Source of the DNA: Liopterus haemorrhoidalis
Taxonomy: Eukaryota; Arthropoda; Insecta; Coleoptera; Dytiscidae
Length of the DNA: 64,000 bases
Reading direction: 5' to 3'
Assembly (NCBI GenBank): GCA_963971575.1
Contig: OZ020611.1
Location: 149,198,419 to 149,262,418 of the forward strand
The notes under the pieces were generated by a model that was given only the letters and a program-made list of their open reading frames with translations, was not told where the DNA came from and made no database searches. Below, in pieces: positions 46,415 through 57,807 of the stretch (positions are counted from its first letter, which is position 1; each line of letters starts with the position of its first letter). The position numbers and the translations under genes were made by a program.

Positions 46415-46941
46415 CCCCAATTAATTGGTCAAAATCTGATGAACGGTAGTGTGAGTCATATTCAACTCTTCCCCGATCATTATGTCTGTCAACCGACGAT
46501 CTGAGCACACAAGATCCAGGATTCTGTCGACATTTTAATCGCTTGTTGAAGACGAAAGTCTTTCGTTGCGTGATTCATCTTCAATAAAAACTTCCTTCTG
46601 AAAATGCCTTAAATCACCAAGAAACCTGGGTCCTTGACAAAACACTTTCTCCGTAGGCCTGCTGAAGTTTTGCAAAAGTTTCCGTTGCACTGTGCCCAAG
46701 TGTGAAGCAAAACCTGATACCACACCGGTTCTCGAAATGAATGTCACTCATTTTTAAAACGTACTAGGAAAAACTGTTTCACGAAAAAAATCGCTACGGA
46801 CAACAAAATTACTCTAGCGAGTTCAAACTCGAACTGAAGGCGTATTACATGTTCACCTGCAGCTTCTCCAAGTTCCGCGGCCCAAATGTTGCTAGATCAA
46901 ACGCTATGTTGCCAGTTCGGTTACTTAATTGACACACCTCG
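46415..46941 (-). pseudogene. mariner fragment (copy B, 5' part)
   Basis: The 5' TIR is at 46941 (complement CGAGGTGTGTCAATTAAG), with TA at 46942-46943. The minus strand runs through the N-terminal coding part, with words such as VVRISGFASH in broken frames and MIGEELNMTHTTVHQI near 46440-46480. It stops at CAATTAATTGGGG, where it is fused to the Tigger end. It is the same mariner family as copies A and C. Confidence 0.8.
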
Positions 46942-47034
46942 TATGTTCATTTCATCCATGTTTTCAGTTTTGTTTTTTTTTTTTTTTTCTAAAACGGTTG
47001 TTATAGTTCACCTCCCCCTCCCAACCGCTATATA

Positions 47035-47662
47035 CAGGTAGAACTTGATATACGCCGATTATCTTTTACGCCTGCGCTGAATTAACTATCGTACACCTGG
47101 AATTCCCCGATCGGGAAAGTACCGCGACAACTGGACTGAACGGCGATCCAGTATCATCGCGTATAAGTATCCTTCTACACGTCTAGCGTATATCTAGTTT
47201 ATTTATTCGTAATTAAATTAGTTTATCTGTCTCTATAAAATTTTGCATACGCATGTACAAAAGGGTACAGTAAAACAAATACCATGTCTGAGAAGAGAAG
47301 AAAGGAAATATTAACTCAAGATGAACCTAAAAGAGCCAGAATTTTTATTTCTCTTGAGAAGAAGATGGAAGTTATTAGAAGAATGGAAATTGAGGGAAAA
47401 CATCCGGATATCTTGCAGTATAATGAATTTACCGCATTCAACTGTTACTACAGTTATGAAAAATGCAGATAGAATCAAATAATCTGCTCAGCAAACTGCA
47501 GAAGTAAATGCTAAATACGAGTCAGTGAGTAGTAAGTCAAATAAAATAGCGTTATATATATATCCTTTATGTCTATTGTTTATTTACTTGGAACCTAACC
47601 CTATATCCTCACTATAAGCTAGGTTCATTTTACGCCGATTCTTCTAGGAACGAAACTACGTG
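47035..47662 (+). mobile_element. Tigger/pogo element, internally deleted
   Basis: The left TIR CAGGTAGAACTTGATATACG starts at 47035 after TA. The coding start is at 47284. At about 47541 the sequence passes into the 3' end (GCGTTATATATATATCC to GGAACGAAACT), whose last about 25 bp are missing and replaced by mariner sequence. Only the N-terminal part of the transposase remains. Confidence 0.75.
47284..47540 (+). pseudogene. Tigger transposase N-terminus (CENP-B-type helix-turn-helix)
   Basis: The frame reads MSEKRRKEILTQDEPKRARI, then FISLEKKMEVIRRMEIEGKH. This is the basic leader and first helix of the CENP-B/pogo DNA-binding domain. A frameshift near 47420 moves the continuation, LPHSTVTTVMKNADRIK, to another frame; there the recognition helix (STVTTV) is visible, then a stop and KYESVSSKSNK. 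In the family a second CENPB-type domain and a DDE catalytic domain follow; both are absent here. This region is missing from the second duplication copy. Confidence 0.8.
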
Positions 47663-48272
47663 AACGAGACAGTGTTTTGTCAAGGACCCAGGTTTCTTGT
47701 TGGTTTAAGGCATTTTCAGAAGGAAGAGTTGATTGAAGATGAATCACGCAACGGAAGGCCTTCGTCTTCAAGAACCGATTAAAATGTCGACTGAATCCCG
47801 GATCTTGTGCGTTCAGATCATCGGTTGACAGACATGATGATCGGGGAAGAGTTGAATATGACTCACACTACCGTTCATCAGATTTTGACCAATTAATTGG
47901 GGATGAGAAAAATGCTCCTTGTCACACAGCAATTTCAATAAACGAGTTTTTGGCCATTAAAAACATTACTGGGGTTCCTAAGTCTTCTTATTCGCCTGAC
48001 TTGAGTCCTTGTGACTTTTTCCTCTTCCCAAAATCACCTCAAGGGACGTAATTTTGGACACTCGAAAACATTCAAACGTCCGTAACCGACCAGCTGAAAG
48101 TTATTCCAGTATTCGAGTTTCAGTACTGCTATGAGGATTGGAAGAACCGTTTCCAGCGCTGTGTGACTCCCCAAGGAAGTTATTTTGAGGGAGACAATAT
48201 TGAATTGTAATTATATTCGAATAAGAAAAAAAATTTTAAAAATCAGTCCGGTTACTTAATTTATACACCTCG
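47663..48272 (+). pseudogene. mariner fragment (copy C, 3' part)
   Basis: It starts abruptly in coding sequence (GAGACAGTGTTTTGTC) and runs to a complete 3' TIR, the complement of CGAGGTGTATAAATTAAG, ending at 48272 before TA. Words include MIGEELNMTHTTVHQILTN, FLAIKNITGVPK, SYSPDLSPCDFFLFP, ENIQTSVTDQLKVIP and CYEDWKNRFQRCVTPQGSY. It preserves the C-terminus that copy A has lost. Stops and frameshifts are present. Confidence 0.82.
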
Positions 48273-48901
48273 TATATGAACTATAAGTAGAATAGGTGAA
48301 CAAATAATAGTAAAGATTATTGTCAACAATTAGGAATGTATCGTCTACCTACCTTACATTGTGATACCTTCTCCCCCTTAATTTGTATTCTTTCTATGTC
48401 ATTAATCTGTCTAAATATTTGCTTGCTGTACCTATGTAGATAACATTTAGTGATACGCTTATGATTTTTGTTTGTCCATAATGAAAAACCCAGGAAGAAT
48501 GTCCTAGTATTATTTAAGAGTGCGTTCTGACAAAGTATTGTCAGATTGATCAGTGCTAGTCATGTAAATTATTATTAGTTGTATTAGTGATCATGATTTT
48601 ATTTATATTATTTATGATAATTGCACAAAATATTACTACCCATCAACAAAGGTAAGAATTATTTAAATCATTAATTCTGATAGTATTAATGAAAATGTTA
48701 ATATTTTAAGCTTTTCCATTCAATTAGTATATTTTCAAACTTGCATATTATATTAATTTTACAAAATTACAAAGTATTGTTCAGTGGCACCTTCAAGAAT
48801 TAAACATTAAATTTAAGAGCTTTGACTGTTTTTGATTTTTCAGCTATGCGTAACTCCTAGATAATTTAGAAGGATCATTTACAAATTAAATGGGAAATCT
48901 T
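48273..48901. other. No gene recognised
   Basis: AT-rich DNA inside the 2-kb block unique to the first duplication copy. Confidence 0.45.
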
Positions 48902-49060
48902 CAGTGACGGACAAAGAAAAATCGGGGCCCTAGGCAAAGTTCTCATTGCGGGCCTTACTAGTTAAAAAAACATAAAATAATAGAAAAAATGTATAATAAA
49001 ACATTGCGTAAAAATATACGGCCTAGTTGCCTAGTTTGCCTAAGCCAAAGTCCGCCCCTG
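48902..49060. mobile_element. hAT MITE, 159 bp
   Basis: The left end CAGTGACGGACAAAG and the right end complementary to CAGGGGCGGACTTTGG form the TIR. Flanking 8-mers GAAATCTT (48894-48901) and GAATGCTT (49061-49068) match at 6/8. CCTAGGC-type words recur inside. Confidence 0.7.
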
Positions 49061-49961
49061 GAATGCTTAAATATTGCATCGATATACAAACTCACATTCT
49101 GATTTTTTTTTTTTTATTACATGTGCACCATTTCTTTATGTTAAAAAGGTGTTTGATTATAAATTTAGAGAAAAGTTTAAATACAAATTAGTACTGTTTT
49201 ATAACAGGTAATAATTTATTTAAGATTTACATTTAAATTTTTATATTTAATACTATAGTCCGTTCAAACGTTAGAATACAGTAACAGAGCAAATGGGGTA
49301 GTTCTTTTTCATACTCTCGAATGCGTTCTTGCAATAACGCTATTATGATGACGTTGCCGGCTGTAAAACGCGCTGATCTGTGAAATCGGTATTCTATAAA
49401 TGGCTATTCATTTTTGTTTCGTGTTACCTGATTTTTGTTTATTAGACGAATCTCCGATACTTTTTCCATTTGGTTTCAATGAATTATCAACAAAAGAACG
49501 TAAAATAACACATAATATTATGATTTCATTGATATATTTGACACTTTTACAACAATTGGATCACCATTTTGGAACACCACTCCCATTTCCCATAAGAGGA
49601 ATACTGCATTCTTACGATTGAACGACTAGCTAAAGTTACCCTACTTCGTAGATTTTTTATTGTATTTTTTTCGTAAGTAAACCCAAAAATCCTTTATACC
49701 GTCAATCATATGGCATTATACAAGCACTGTATGGCTGTGAAATTTAGCATCCAAAAACAATTGACTATCAAATACATAAGATATTGGATTAACTATGAAA
49801 AATTTAAATGCAACACCTATATATTTTAACATATATTTTTTGGGTGCTTCAGCATCTAGGCTTTTAACACCCGGTACAGTCTTTTTACAAATTATTGTAC
49901 ATATTTATGGCCTTAAGATAATTTATGATGTTATGTTCCATTGTAGATGAGGGTGTAAGTG

Positions 49962-52491
49962 CTACGGAGACAGTGTTTTGTTAACTAGCCAGGTTTTTTG
50001 GTGGTTTAAGGCATTTTCAGAAGGAAGAGAGTTGATTGAAGGTGAATCACGCAGCGGAAGGCCTTCATTTTCAAGAACCGATGAAAATGAATCTTGTGCG
50101 TTCAGATCGTCAGTTGATCGTCAGTCAGAATGATCGGGGAAGAGTTGAATTTTACTCACACTATCGTTCATCAGATTTTGTCCAACGACTTGGGAATGAG
50201 AAAAGTCTACCCAAAAATGGTTCCAAAAAACCTTTCACTGAACGAGTTTTTGGCCAGTAAAAACATTCTTGTGTCTCCTCAGCTTCCTTATTCGCCTGAC
50301 TTGAGTTCTATGACTTTTTTCTCTTCCCACGATTGAAAAATCACTTCAATGGAAGTCATTGTGGGACACTCGAAAACATTCAAACATCCGTAACCGACCA
50401 GAAAGCTATTCCAGTATCTGAGTTCCAGCACTGCTATGAGGATTGGAAGAACCGTTTATTTAATTTATACATCTCGTATATTTCAGCTAAACTATACTAA
50501 AACACATAAAAAGTGATTTATCCCCTAAATCACAGCGCAATGAACCGAGTTCCATTCTTCCAACGGAAAATTTTCAGCTACAAGTCATTTCAACATTTAT
50601 TCTTGGAAAAATTTTGCTATTTACTGTTTAAAATAGATATTTAAATAGACTATTTACCTTCCTAAATTCTCTTAAAAATGCATAGTACCAGCTAGAAAAC
50701 TGCACCAAAATTCTAAAGATATATGCAGTGGCGTACATGTAGTAAGTAGAAAACAATAAGTTATCATATATACAGGTAGATCTCGATATACGCTGCAGTT
50801 TCGTTCCTAGAAGAATCGGCGTAAAATGAACCTAGCTTATAATGAGGGTATAGGGTTAGGTTCCAAGTAAATAAACAATAGACATAAAGGATATATATAT
50901 ATAACGCTATTTTATTTGATTTCCCCAATTAATTGGTCAAAATCTGATGAACGGTAGTGTGAGTCATATTCAACTCTTCCCCGATCATTATGTCTGTCAA
51001 CCGACGATCTGAGCACACAAGATCCAGGATTCTGTCGACATTTTAATCGCTTGTTGAAGACGAAAGTCTTTCGTTGCGTGATTCATCTTCAATAAAAACT
51101 TCCTTCTGAAAATGCCTTAAATCACCAAGAAACCTGGGTCCTTGACAAAACACTTTCTCCGTAGGCCTGCTGAAGTTTTGCAAAAGTTTCCGTTGCACTG
51201 TGCCCAAGTGTGAAGCAAAACCTGATACCACACCGGTTCTCGAAATGAATGTCACTCATTTTTAAAACGTACTAGGAAAAACTGTTTCACGAAAAAAATC
51301 GCTACGGACAACAAAATTACTCTAGCGAGTTCAAACTCGAACTGAAGGCGTATTACATGTTCACCTGCAGCTTCTCCAAGTTCCGCGGCCCAAATGTTGC
51401 TAGATCAAACGCTATGTTGCCAGTTCGGTTACTTAATTGACACACCTCGTATGTTCATTTCATCCATGTTTTCAGTTTTGTTTTTTTTTTTTTTTTTCTA
51501 AAACGGTTGTTATAGTTCACCTCCCCCTCCCAACCGCTATATACAGGTAGAACTTGATATACGCCGATTATCTTTTACGCCTGCGCTGAATTAACTATCG
51601 TACACCTGGAATTCCCCGATCGGGAAAGTACCGCGACAACTGGACTGAACGGCGATCCAGTATCATCGCGTATAAGTAGTGTTTGATTATAAATTTAGAG
51701 AAAAGTTTAAATACAAATTAGTACTGTTTTATAACAGGTAATAATTTATTTAAGATTTACATTTAAATTTTTATATTTAATACTATAGTCCGTTCAAACG
51801 TTAGAATACAGTAACAGAGCAAATGGGGTAGTTCTTTTTCATACTCTCGAATGCGTTCTTGCAATAACGCTATTATGATGACGTTGCCGGCTGTAAAACG
51901 CGCTGATCTGTGAAATCGGTATTCTATAAATGGCTATTCATTTTTGTTTCGTGTTACCTGATTTTTGTTTATTAGACGAATCTCCGATACTTTTTCCATT
52001 TGGTTTCAATGAATTATCAACAAAAGAACGTAAAATAACACATAATATTATGATTTCATTGATATATTTGACACTTTTACAACAATTGGATCACCATTTT
52101 GGAACACCACTCCCATTTCCCATAAGAGGAATACTGCATTCTTACGATTGAACGACTAGCTAAAGTTACCCTACTTCGTAGATTTTTTATTGTATTTTTT
52201 TCGTAAGTAAACCCAAAAATCCTTTATACCGTCAATCATATGGCATTATACAAGCACTGTATGGCTGTGAAATTTAGCATCCAAAAACAATTGACTATCA
52301 AATACATAAGATATTGGATTAACTATGAAAAATTTAAATGCAACACCTATATATTTTAACATATATTTTTTGGGTGCTTCAGCATCTAGGCTTTTAACAC
52401 CCGGTACAGTCTTTTTACAAATTATTGTACATATTTATGGCCTTAAGATAATTTATGATGTTATGTTCCATTGTAGATGAGGGTGTAAGTG
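49962..52491. repeat. Tandem duplication, second copy (2-kb middle deleted)
   Basis: It contains mariner copy A from its middle onward (49962-50476), the Tigger end (50773-50918), mariner copy B (50923-51449) and the Tigger 5' TIR (51544 on). At 51678/51679 it jumps to the sequence that follows the unique block in copy 1. It then continues into the 3' UTR of the I-group retrotransposon. The retrotransposon end is therefore present twice: in full context here and truncated at 49961. Confidence 0.92.
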
Positions 52492-53240
52492 CTTGGGTGA
52501 TATCTCTGGGTATGTTGTATAATTGTCTGTGGTGGTCGTATTTTGTACAGTCGGTTATGATGTGTTATACTGTTAGTGAAGTGTCGCATTTTACTTCTGG
52601 TGTTTTTGAAGTAAGTGTTACGTTGGAGTGTCCTATTCGTAGTCTTGTGAGCACTACTTGTTCTCTTCTGTCTTCTCTTGCTGGCCATTTTTCGATATTT
52701 TCTTTTATTTTCCTTAGTTTGCCGGTAGTGTTCCTCTAGTAGTCGTTCCATTGTTCACGTATCTTTTTCTTAATGAATTTGATGTAATCGTATTTTGGAA
52801 CTGGTATATTTATTTCAGGAGTAGTTATTGCTTCTTTCGCTGCTATATCTGCTTTTACGTTTCCGCGTAGGCCTATATGAGATGGTATCCACAGAAAAAT
52901 GATTTGGTAGCTATTGTTTCTTAACGATTGTATTTTGTCTTGTATTTTTTTCACTGTTTGGTACTTCGGGTGTGGGTTGCAACTTGCTTATATTGAGCTT
53001 AAGGAATCAGTGCAGATTATGTATTTCCTTTGTTCTATTCTTTTCTTTAATTTTCTCTATAGCTTTGAGAATACCATGAATTTCTGCAGTGAAGATGGAG
53101 ACGGAGGACGGAAGGTAATATTTATATGCATCTTCTTACCATATAACTGCCGAGCCTGTCTCATTATTCAGCTTAGAGCCATCGGTGTAGATCATGCTGA
53201 ACCTAGATAGAATTCACAAATTTCTCTAAATCTGTTGAGG
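52415..53240 (-). pseudogene. I-group pol C-terminus: RNase H and zinc region
   Basis: Pieces of RNase H are visible: TAEIHGILKAIEKIK-like words near 53080, then IFLWIPSHIGLRGNVKADIA at about 52850-52910, where the last Asp of the DEDD set lies in KADIA. Downstream, in one frame with two stops, come GKLRKIKENIEKWPARREDR-like words, LTRLRIGHSNVTL, VKCDTSLTV, a stop, HIITDC, and a normal-looking end. The LRIGH block and CD...H...C finger are characteristic of this group. Confidence 0.8.
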
Positions 53241-53736
53241 TATATTGTGGATGATGTCTCGTTCTTGCGAAATAAGGTGAGCTCTAGGTAGTGTTTAGGA
53301 GGTACAAATAACCAGGGTGGTTGCTGTGTTGATATTCTTAGTTCTATTTTGGGAAAGGATAAGTTGAGGGCATCTATTAATTGGTTAATATGAGCTTGGA
53401 GAGGGGTTTTATTTATTTTGAGAATATATTCTTCGAAGAAATATGAATGTGCTGGCGTTTCCGAGTTGCTTGCTAAGTTCGATATGTAGTTAAAGGTTAG
53501 TTAGGATCGTCTTGTTTTTAATGAAGGTTCGTGTGACTCACAGTAAATACTGGGCTGGTTCTATATGCTCCTGTCGCTATTCTTAAGGCTGTTGTGTGAA
53601 TAGAGTTTATAATTTGTATGTTGGTTTTTGTTGCAGTTTGATAGACTATGCTTCCATATTGCCAATTCGTGTGTCCTGTCATTTTATGACGTTAAGTTAA
53701 ATGATGTTAAGTCGTTTGGTACACTCTATTTTTAGG

Positions 53737-55280
53737 CTAAGTAAATGTGGTTTCCAAGTTAGTTTTTTCACCAAGAAATTTAGCTTGTTTAACGAACTTT
53801 ATATTTTTGTTATATAATTTTAATTCTTGATCTTTTTTTGTTTTGCTGAAGTTAATTGCTTTCGTATCGTCTTCGGTGGATTTCAGGCCAGTTGTTTTCG
53901 TCCATTTTTCTAAATTGTTTATCGTCTTCTGCAAACTTTCTTTGAGATTTTGTGTCTTTTTTCCTCTTAAATATATAATTATATCATCAGCAAATAGTGA
54001 CCATTTGATTTCGGGTGGGATGTATTTTGCTATTTCATTTACTGCTATGATGAATAGTGTTGCGCTTAAAATTTCCCCCTGTGGGACACCGTTTGCTTGT
54101 ACTCCTGGTTTTGATATTGTGCCGTTTACCCGTACCTGGAATACTCTATCTGATAAAGAGTTGTTTATGTATGCTAAGATATTTCCTTTAAACCCATATT
54201 CTTTCATGGATTGTATTATACATTGTCTCCATATAGTATCGTAAGCTTTTTCTGCATCAAATAGTACCGCGATAAGATGTTCTTTATTGGCGAATGCTTC
54301 TTGTATTTCTTCTTCTAGTGAAATGATGTTATCCATAGTTGATCTTTCTGGTCTAAATCCACTCTGATTTTTATGTAGGATATTTCTTGATTCTAAAAAC
54401 CATATTAGTCTCTTATTTGCCATTTTTTTGCTTAAACAGTTTGTTAGTGATATTGGTATGTAATTTTTAGGGTCTGTATTATTTTTTTCCTGCTTTTGGA
54501 ATTTGAATTATTGTAGTCTTTTTCCATTCTTCTGGCAGATGTTTTATTAACTCATATGGTATACCGTCCGGACCTGGGCTTTTCTTATTTTGTAGACCAA
54601 TAAGAACTTTTTCTAGTTCTTTTCTTTTAAATGGCACATTTATATCTTATTCATTGCTTACTGGTAGCTGTTGATTAATTTGAATTTCTTTTTTAATGTC
54701 CTGCATTTCTTTGCTTTAGTGTTCATCACGAAATTTTTTCGAATGTCTCAGAAAAAACATCCGCTATTTCCTGTGAAGTTGTTATTAATGTATTATTTAT
54801 TTTGAGGGCTGTTATGGGATTATATGTTTTTACTCCATTAATTCTTTTGATCTTATCCCATACATTTTTAGTTGGTGTATTTGGTGTGATTGTTGAGACA
54901 TATTATTGCCAGGATTCTTTTTTGCTATTTAGTATTACGCGTCTAGCTTTCGCTCAGAGTCTTTTTAATATGATTAAATTTTCTTCTGTTTTATGTCTTC
55001 TATATTTATATAATGCTGATTTGTTTTCTTTTATGGCATTCTGACAATCGTTATTCCACCACGGTACTGTTTTCGTCCTGGTGTTGGTTTTAGACTTTTT
55101 TATTGCACTATCTGCTGCATTTTTTACATGTTTGGTAATTTTGTCTATTTGTTCGTCTATGTTTTCCGCAAATAGTTGTGTTACGTTGTTTCTACATATT
55201 GCAGCAAAAAGATCCCAGTCTGCCGTGTCCATTTTCCATTTCTCTGGAAGGGGCCGATTTGTCGTATTGTTTTCTGGCAT
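53737..55280 (-). pseudogene. I-group pol: linker and reverse transcriptase, broken
   Basis: The linker (55280-54954) reads WKMDTADWDLFAAICRNNV and TVPWWNNDCQNAIKEN. The RT core (54423-53737, 228 codons) holds FLESRNILHKNQSGFRPERS, the motif A VLFDAEKAYDTIW, GVPQGEILSATLF, SLFADDIIIYL with the catalytic DD pair, and QAKFLG. Between them, about 54424-54950, the frame is broken repeatedly although words such as PDGIPYELIKHLPEEW are still visible. The RT catalytic residues are intact but the protein cannot be made. Confidence 0.85.
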
Positions 55281-55454
55281 TTTTATTTGTATTGGTAGAT
55301 GATTACCTGCGTATAAATTATTTAGAACATGCCAGTTTGGGATACAGATTAGATGAGCACATTGTTAGGTCAATGCTGCTGAAGTTTCCAGTTGCAGGGC
55401 AAAAGTGAGTCGGTGATCCGTCGTTTAGTATGTACAGACTGTCTTCAATGGCAG

Positions 55455-55922
55455 TCATATTTGTTTCCTTCTTTTGTCAGATTTTTTTGTGCCCCATAAT
55501 ACGTTATGCGTGTTGAAATCTCCTAGTAAAATGAGTGGAGTCGGTATTTGTTGAAGTAGTGACTGTAGCTCGATGTCATCTACATTCTCATTGGGTGGTA
55601 GATATACACAGCATAAAGTTATTTTTTGTTTACGGTATATTGTTATTGCAATGGCTTCTAAGTCGGTTTGAAGATTAATTTGTTCAGCATATATGTTGTT
55701 TTTTACTAAAATCGACACCTCCCCTTGCGTTGTTTCTGTCTTGTCAAGTCTGTGAATATTGTATCCGTTTACATTAAGATTTTGGTGTTCATGAAGTTTT
55801 GTCTCTTGGATGCATATAAGGTTTAAATTGTTATCTGATATTAATTTTTGTATTTCGACTTTATGTCTGTTGATGCCGTTACAGTTCCACTGTAATATAT
55901 TGATATATTCACTATCTAGCAT
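55455..55922 (-). pseudogene. I-group pol: endonuclease domain, partial
   Basis: The frame starts MLDSEYINILQWNCNGINRH, with ICIQETKL (the catalytic Glu) and LLGDFNTHNVLWG (Asp, Asn and His). It stops after KSDKRRKQI by a frameshift. The C-terminal part with the conserved SDH is missing from this frame; remains appear at about 55400-55300. An AT-rich ATT-repeat stretch at 55921-56005 separates it from gag. Confidence 0.85.
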
Positions 55923-56208
55923 TATTATTATTAGTATTATTATTAATATTTTTTTTATTATTATTTTTATTATTTTATTTATTAATTTATTTAATTTATT
56001 TATTATTTAGTTTTTTTTGCGGCTTCTAGTTTTTGTTATTCGTTTATACTGTTCATTATTGGGGTAAATCTTTTTCTTATTATGTCATTTTCTAGGCTTG
56101 GATAAGTTCGGATAATGTTTTTAGTAGGCCGCTAATATCATTAGTAAAGTCTCTAGCAACTTTTATATAGTTGTTATTTTTCATTGTTTTTTGTAAGAAT
56201 TCTTGAAA

Positions 56209-57257
56209 TTATTCGAATGTCAGTTCAAATTTTTTTGGGCTAGATTTTATTTTCGTTTTAAGTGTACGGATGGAGTCTACTATGAGAGTGTCTGTAACTG
56301 TACTAAGTTTATGTTTTTTCGTTCCTTTTTTCTCTTTATCTATTTTCTTGCTTATGTTGTCAGTTTTTGCTGAGTCACTCTGTGATCTCTCATTGTTATT
56401 AATTTCACCTTCTTCGGGTGGACTATCTTCGGCTGTATCGTTGTCTGAGATTATTTCGTGTAGCGTTCTTTTTTGTGGCTTAGTTATTTCAGTTAATAAT
56501 TCATTTGCGGATTGGGTATGATCTGTACTGTTTTTTTCATTTTGGTTTTGCGGTTGATTTTTTGTTATTTCTGTTGTTTCTTGAGAATTTTGTTGTTCAG
56601 GTTCATTTACTTGCTCCTTCGAATAGTTCTGTACGTTCTGCTCTTTGTACTCACATTGTCTGGCCATGTGTCCAAATCTTTTGCACACCAAACATTGTGT
56701 GCCGTATTGAGCTAGGTAAATTGTGTAATCTGTATCTTGATGTGGTATTTTATTTCTTTCTAGTAGGGGGTGTTTTCCTCTAAGGTAATATAGACCTGTC
56801 TTCTGAAACTTATTATATGTGAGAATTCGGCTTCTTGAGTTATTCTTAGAAAATTCATTGGCGATACGATTTTTAATCCCAATTTGTTAAGTTCATCTAG
56901 TATAAGTTGGTGAGAAATGGAAGGTGAAACATTTGATAATATAATTCTTTTTACTGGTGATATAAGTTGTCTTAATTGTATATTGATTTCTTTTATTTCT
57001 ATATTTTTGTAGTTTGTGATAAGGTTGTGTTAAATTTCTTTATTTTTTAAGTACATACATATTCTATTTTTTGAAAGTTTTAAGGCTGCTGTTATATTTT
57101 GTGATCCAATGATGCTTGATATTTTTTTAATATAATCCATAATTTGTATTGATGGTTCTGAGTTCATGACAATCGGTAACTCTTTAGGCGGGAACATGTT
57201 TTGACTATTTGCAGTAATATTTGCGAAGGTTGGTCTGTTAGCTGGTGGTTGTGACAT
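56209..57257 (-). pseudogene. I-group gag, frameshifted
   Basis: It starts at an ATG at 57257 (MSQPPANRPTFANITANSQN) and reads SSIIGSQNITAALKLSKNRI before a stop at 57030. Frameshifted remnants follow to 56700, including ILSNVSPSISHQLILDELN. The last open part (56691-56209) holds one knuckle, CLVCKRFGHMARQCEY, then a long Glu-, Asn- and Gln-rich tail ending SPKKFELTFE. As in other I-group gags it would bind the element RNA. Only one knuckle is clear here, against three in the 10162-11632 gag. Confidence 0.8.
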
Positions 57258-57262
57258 GTTGG

Positions 57263-57807
57263 CTTAGTGCTGACCTCTTGGGACAGAGGTATTTACTGTT
57301 GATTATTTTTGTTAGATGTCTTATTTAGTTATTAATTTATTTGTTTATTGATTGATAGATGGGATTTATTAAAGTTAATGACAAGCGTTTTTTGGAATGG
57401 ATACATTTGTAGGTTATTTATTTAAATTTAGGATATCTCCTTTCCGGGTGAGGGAAAGGAGTTGGAAATAGTAAGATTAGGAAGGGCTCTACCTTATTTA
57501 ATGTCTTGTTGTTACCAATGGCTTAAATTCTTCCACTTATCACTATTAATTTGATTATTTTATGGTGCACTGTAAGATGCGTGGTCACTATAATACAATT
57601 AGATCGACCTAAATATTTTGAAGGACACATAAATTAGGTATACGATCATGCTACACAATTGTTATTTTATTGTAAAATTTAGTCTCAATTAATAAATAAA
57701 TAAATGTAATAAGCAGATTACGAAGTTAAAAATTGATAACTTTATTTGACCAGTCCAATTTCTTAAAGATGTTTTCTAAACTATATGTTTGCTATTTTTG
57801 TCAATTC
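57263..57807. other. Possible 5' UTR of the retrotransposon, then no gene
   Basis: GACCTCTTGGGACAGAGGT near 57274 is a small inverted repeat just upstream of gag. No coding region. Confidence 0.4.

Larger units (their letters stand above)
45454..49961. repeat. Tandem duplication, first copy (with 2-kb middle)
   Basis: Blocks 45454-47169 and 49149-49961 recur at 49962-51678 and 51679-52491 in the same order. In every line I compared, the only difference is one extra T in the T-run (46972/51481). The first copy has an extra 1979 bp (47170-49148) that includes the Tigger coding region, a mariner 3' part and a hAT. The junction between copies (49961-49963) shows only a CT microhomology. A 73-codon frame, 49400-49621 and its duplicate 51930-52151, has no recognisable motif. 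Confidence 0.92.
52415..57257 (-). mobile_element. Decayed I-group non-LTR retrotransposon
   Basis: Gag (57257 to about 56209), endonuclease (55922-55455), RT (about 55280-53737), RNase H (about 53240-52800) and the C-terminal zinc region ending at 52415 follow in the expected order. The 3' UTR runs on to about 52340, with GGTGTTAAAAGCC and GCTGAAGCACCC. Frameshifts and stops in every domain make it non-functional. Its duplicated 3' UTR shows that it inserted before the tandem duplication. Confidence 0.88.

Noticed and set aside
49400..49621. 73-codon frame duplicated exactly at 51930-52151
   Set aside because: Identity is explained by the segmental duplication; no motif, and codon use resembles the AT-rich flanks.
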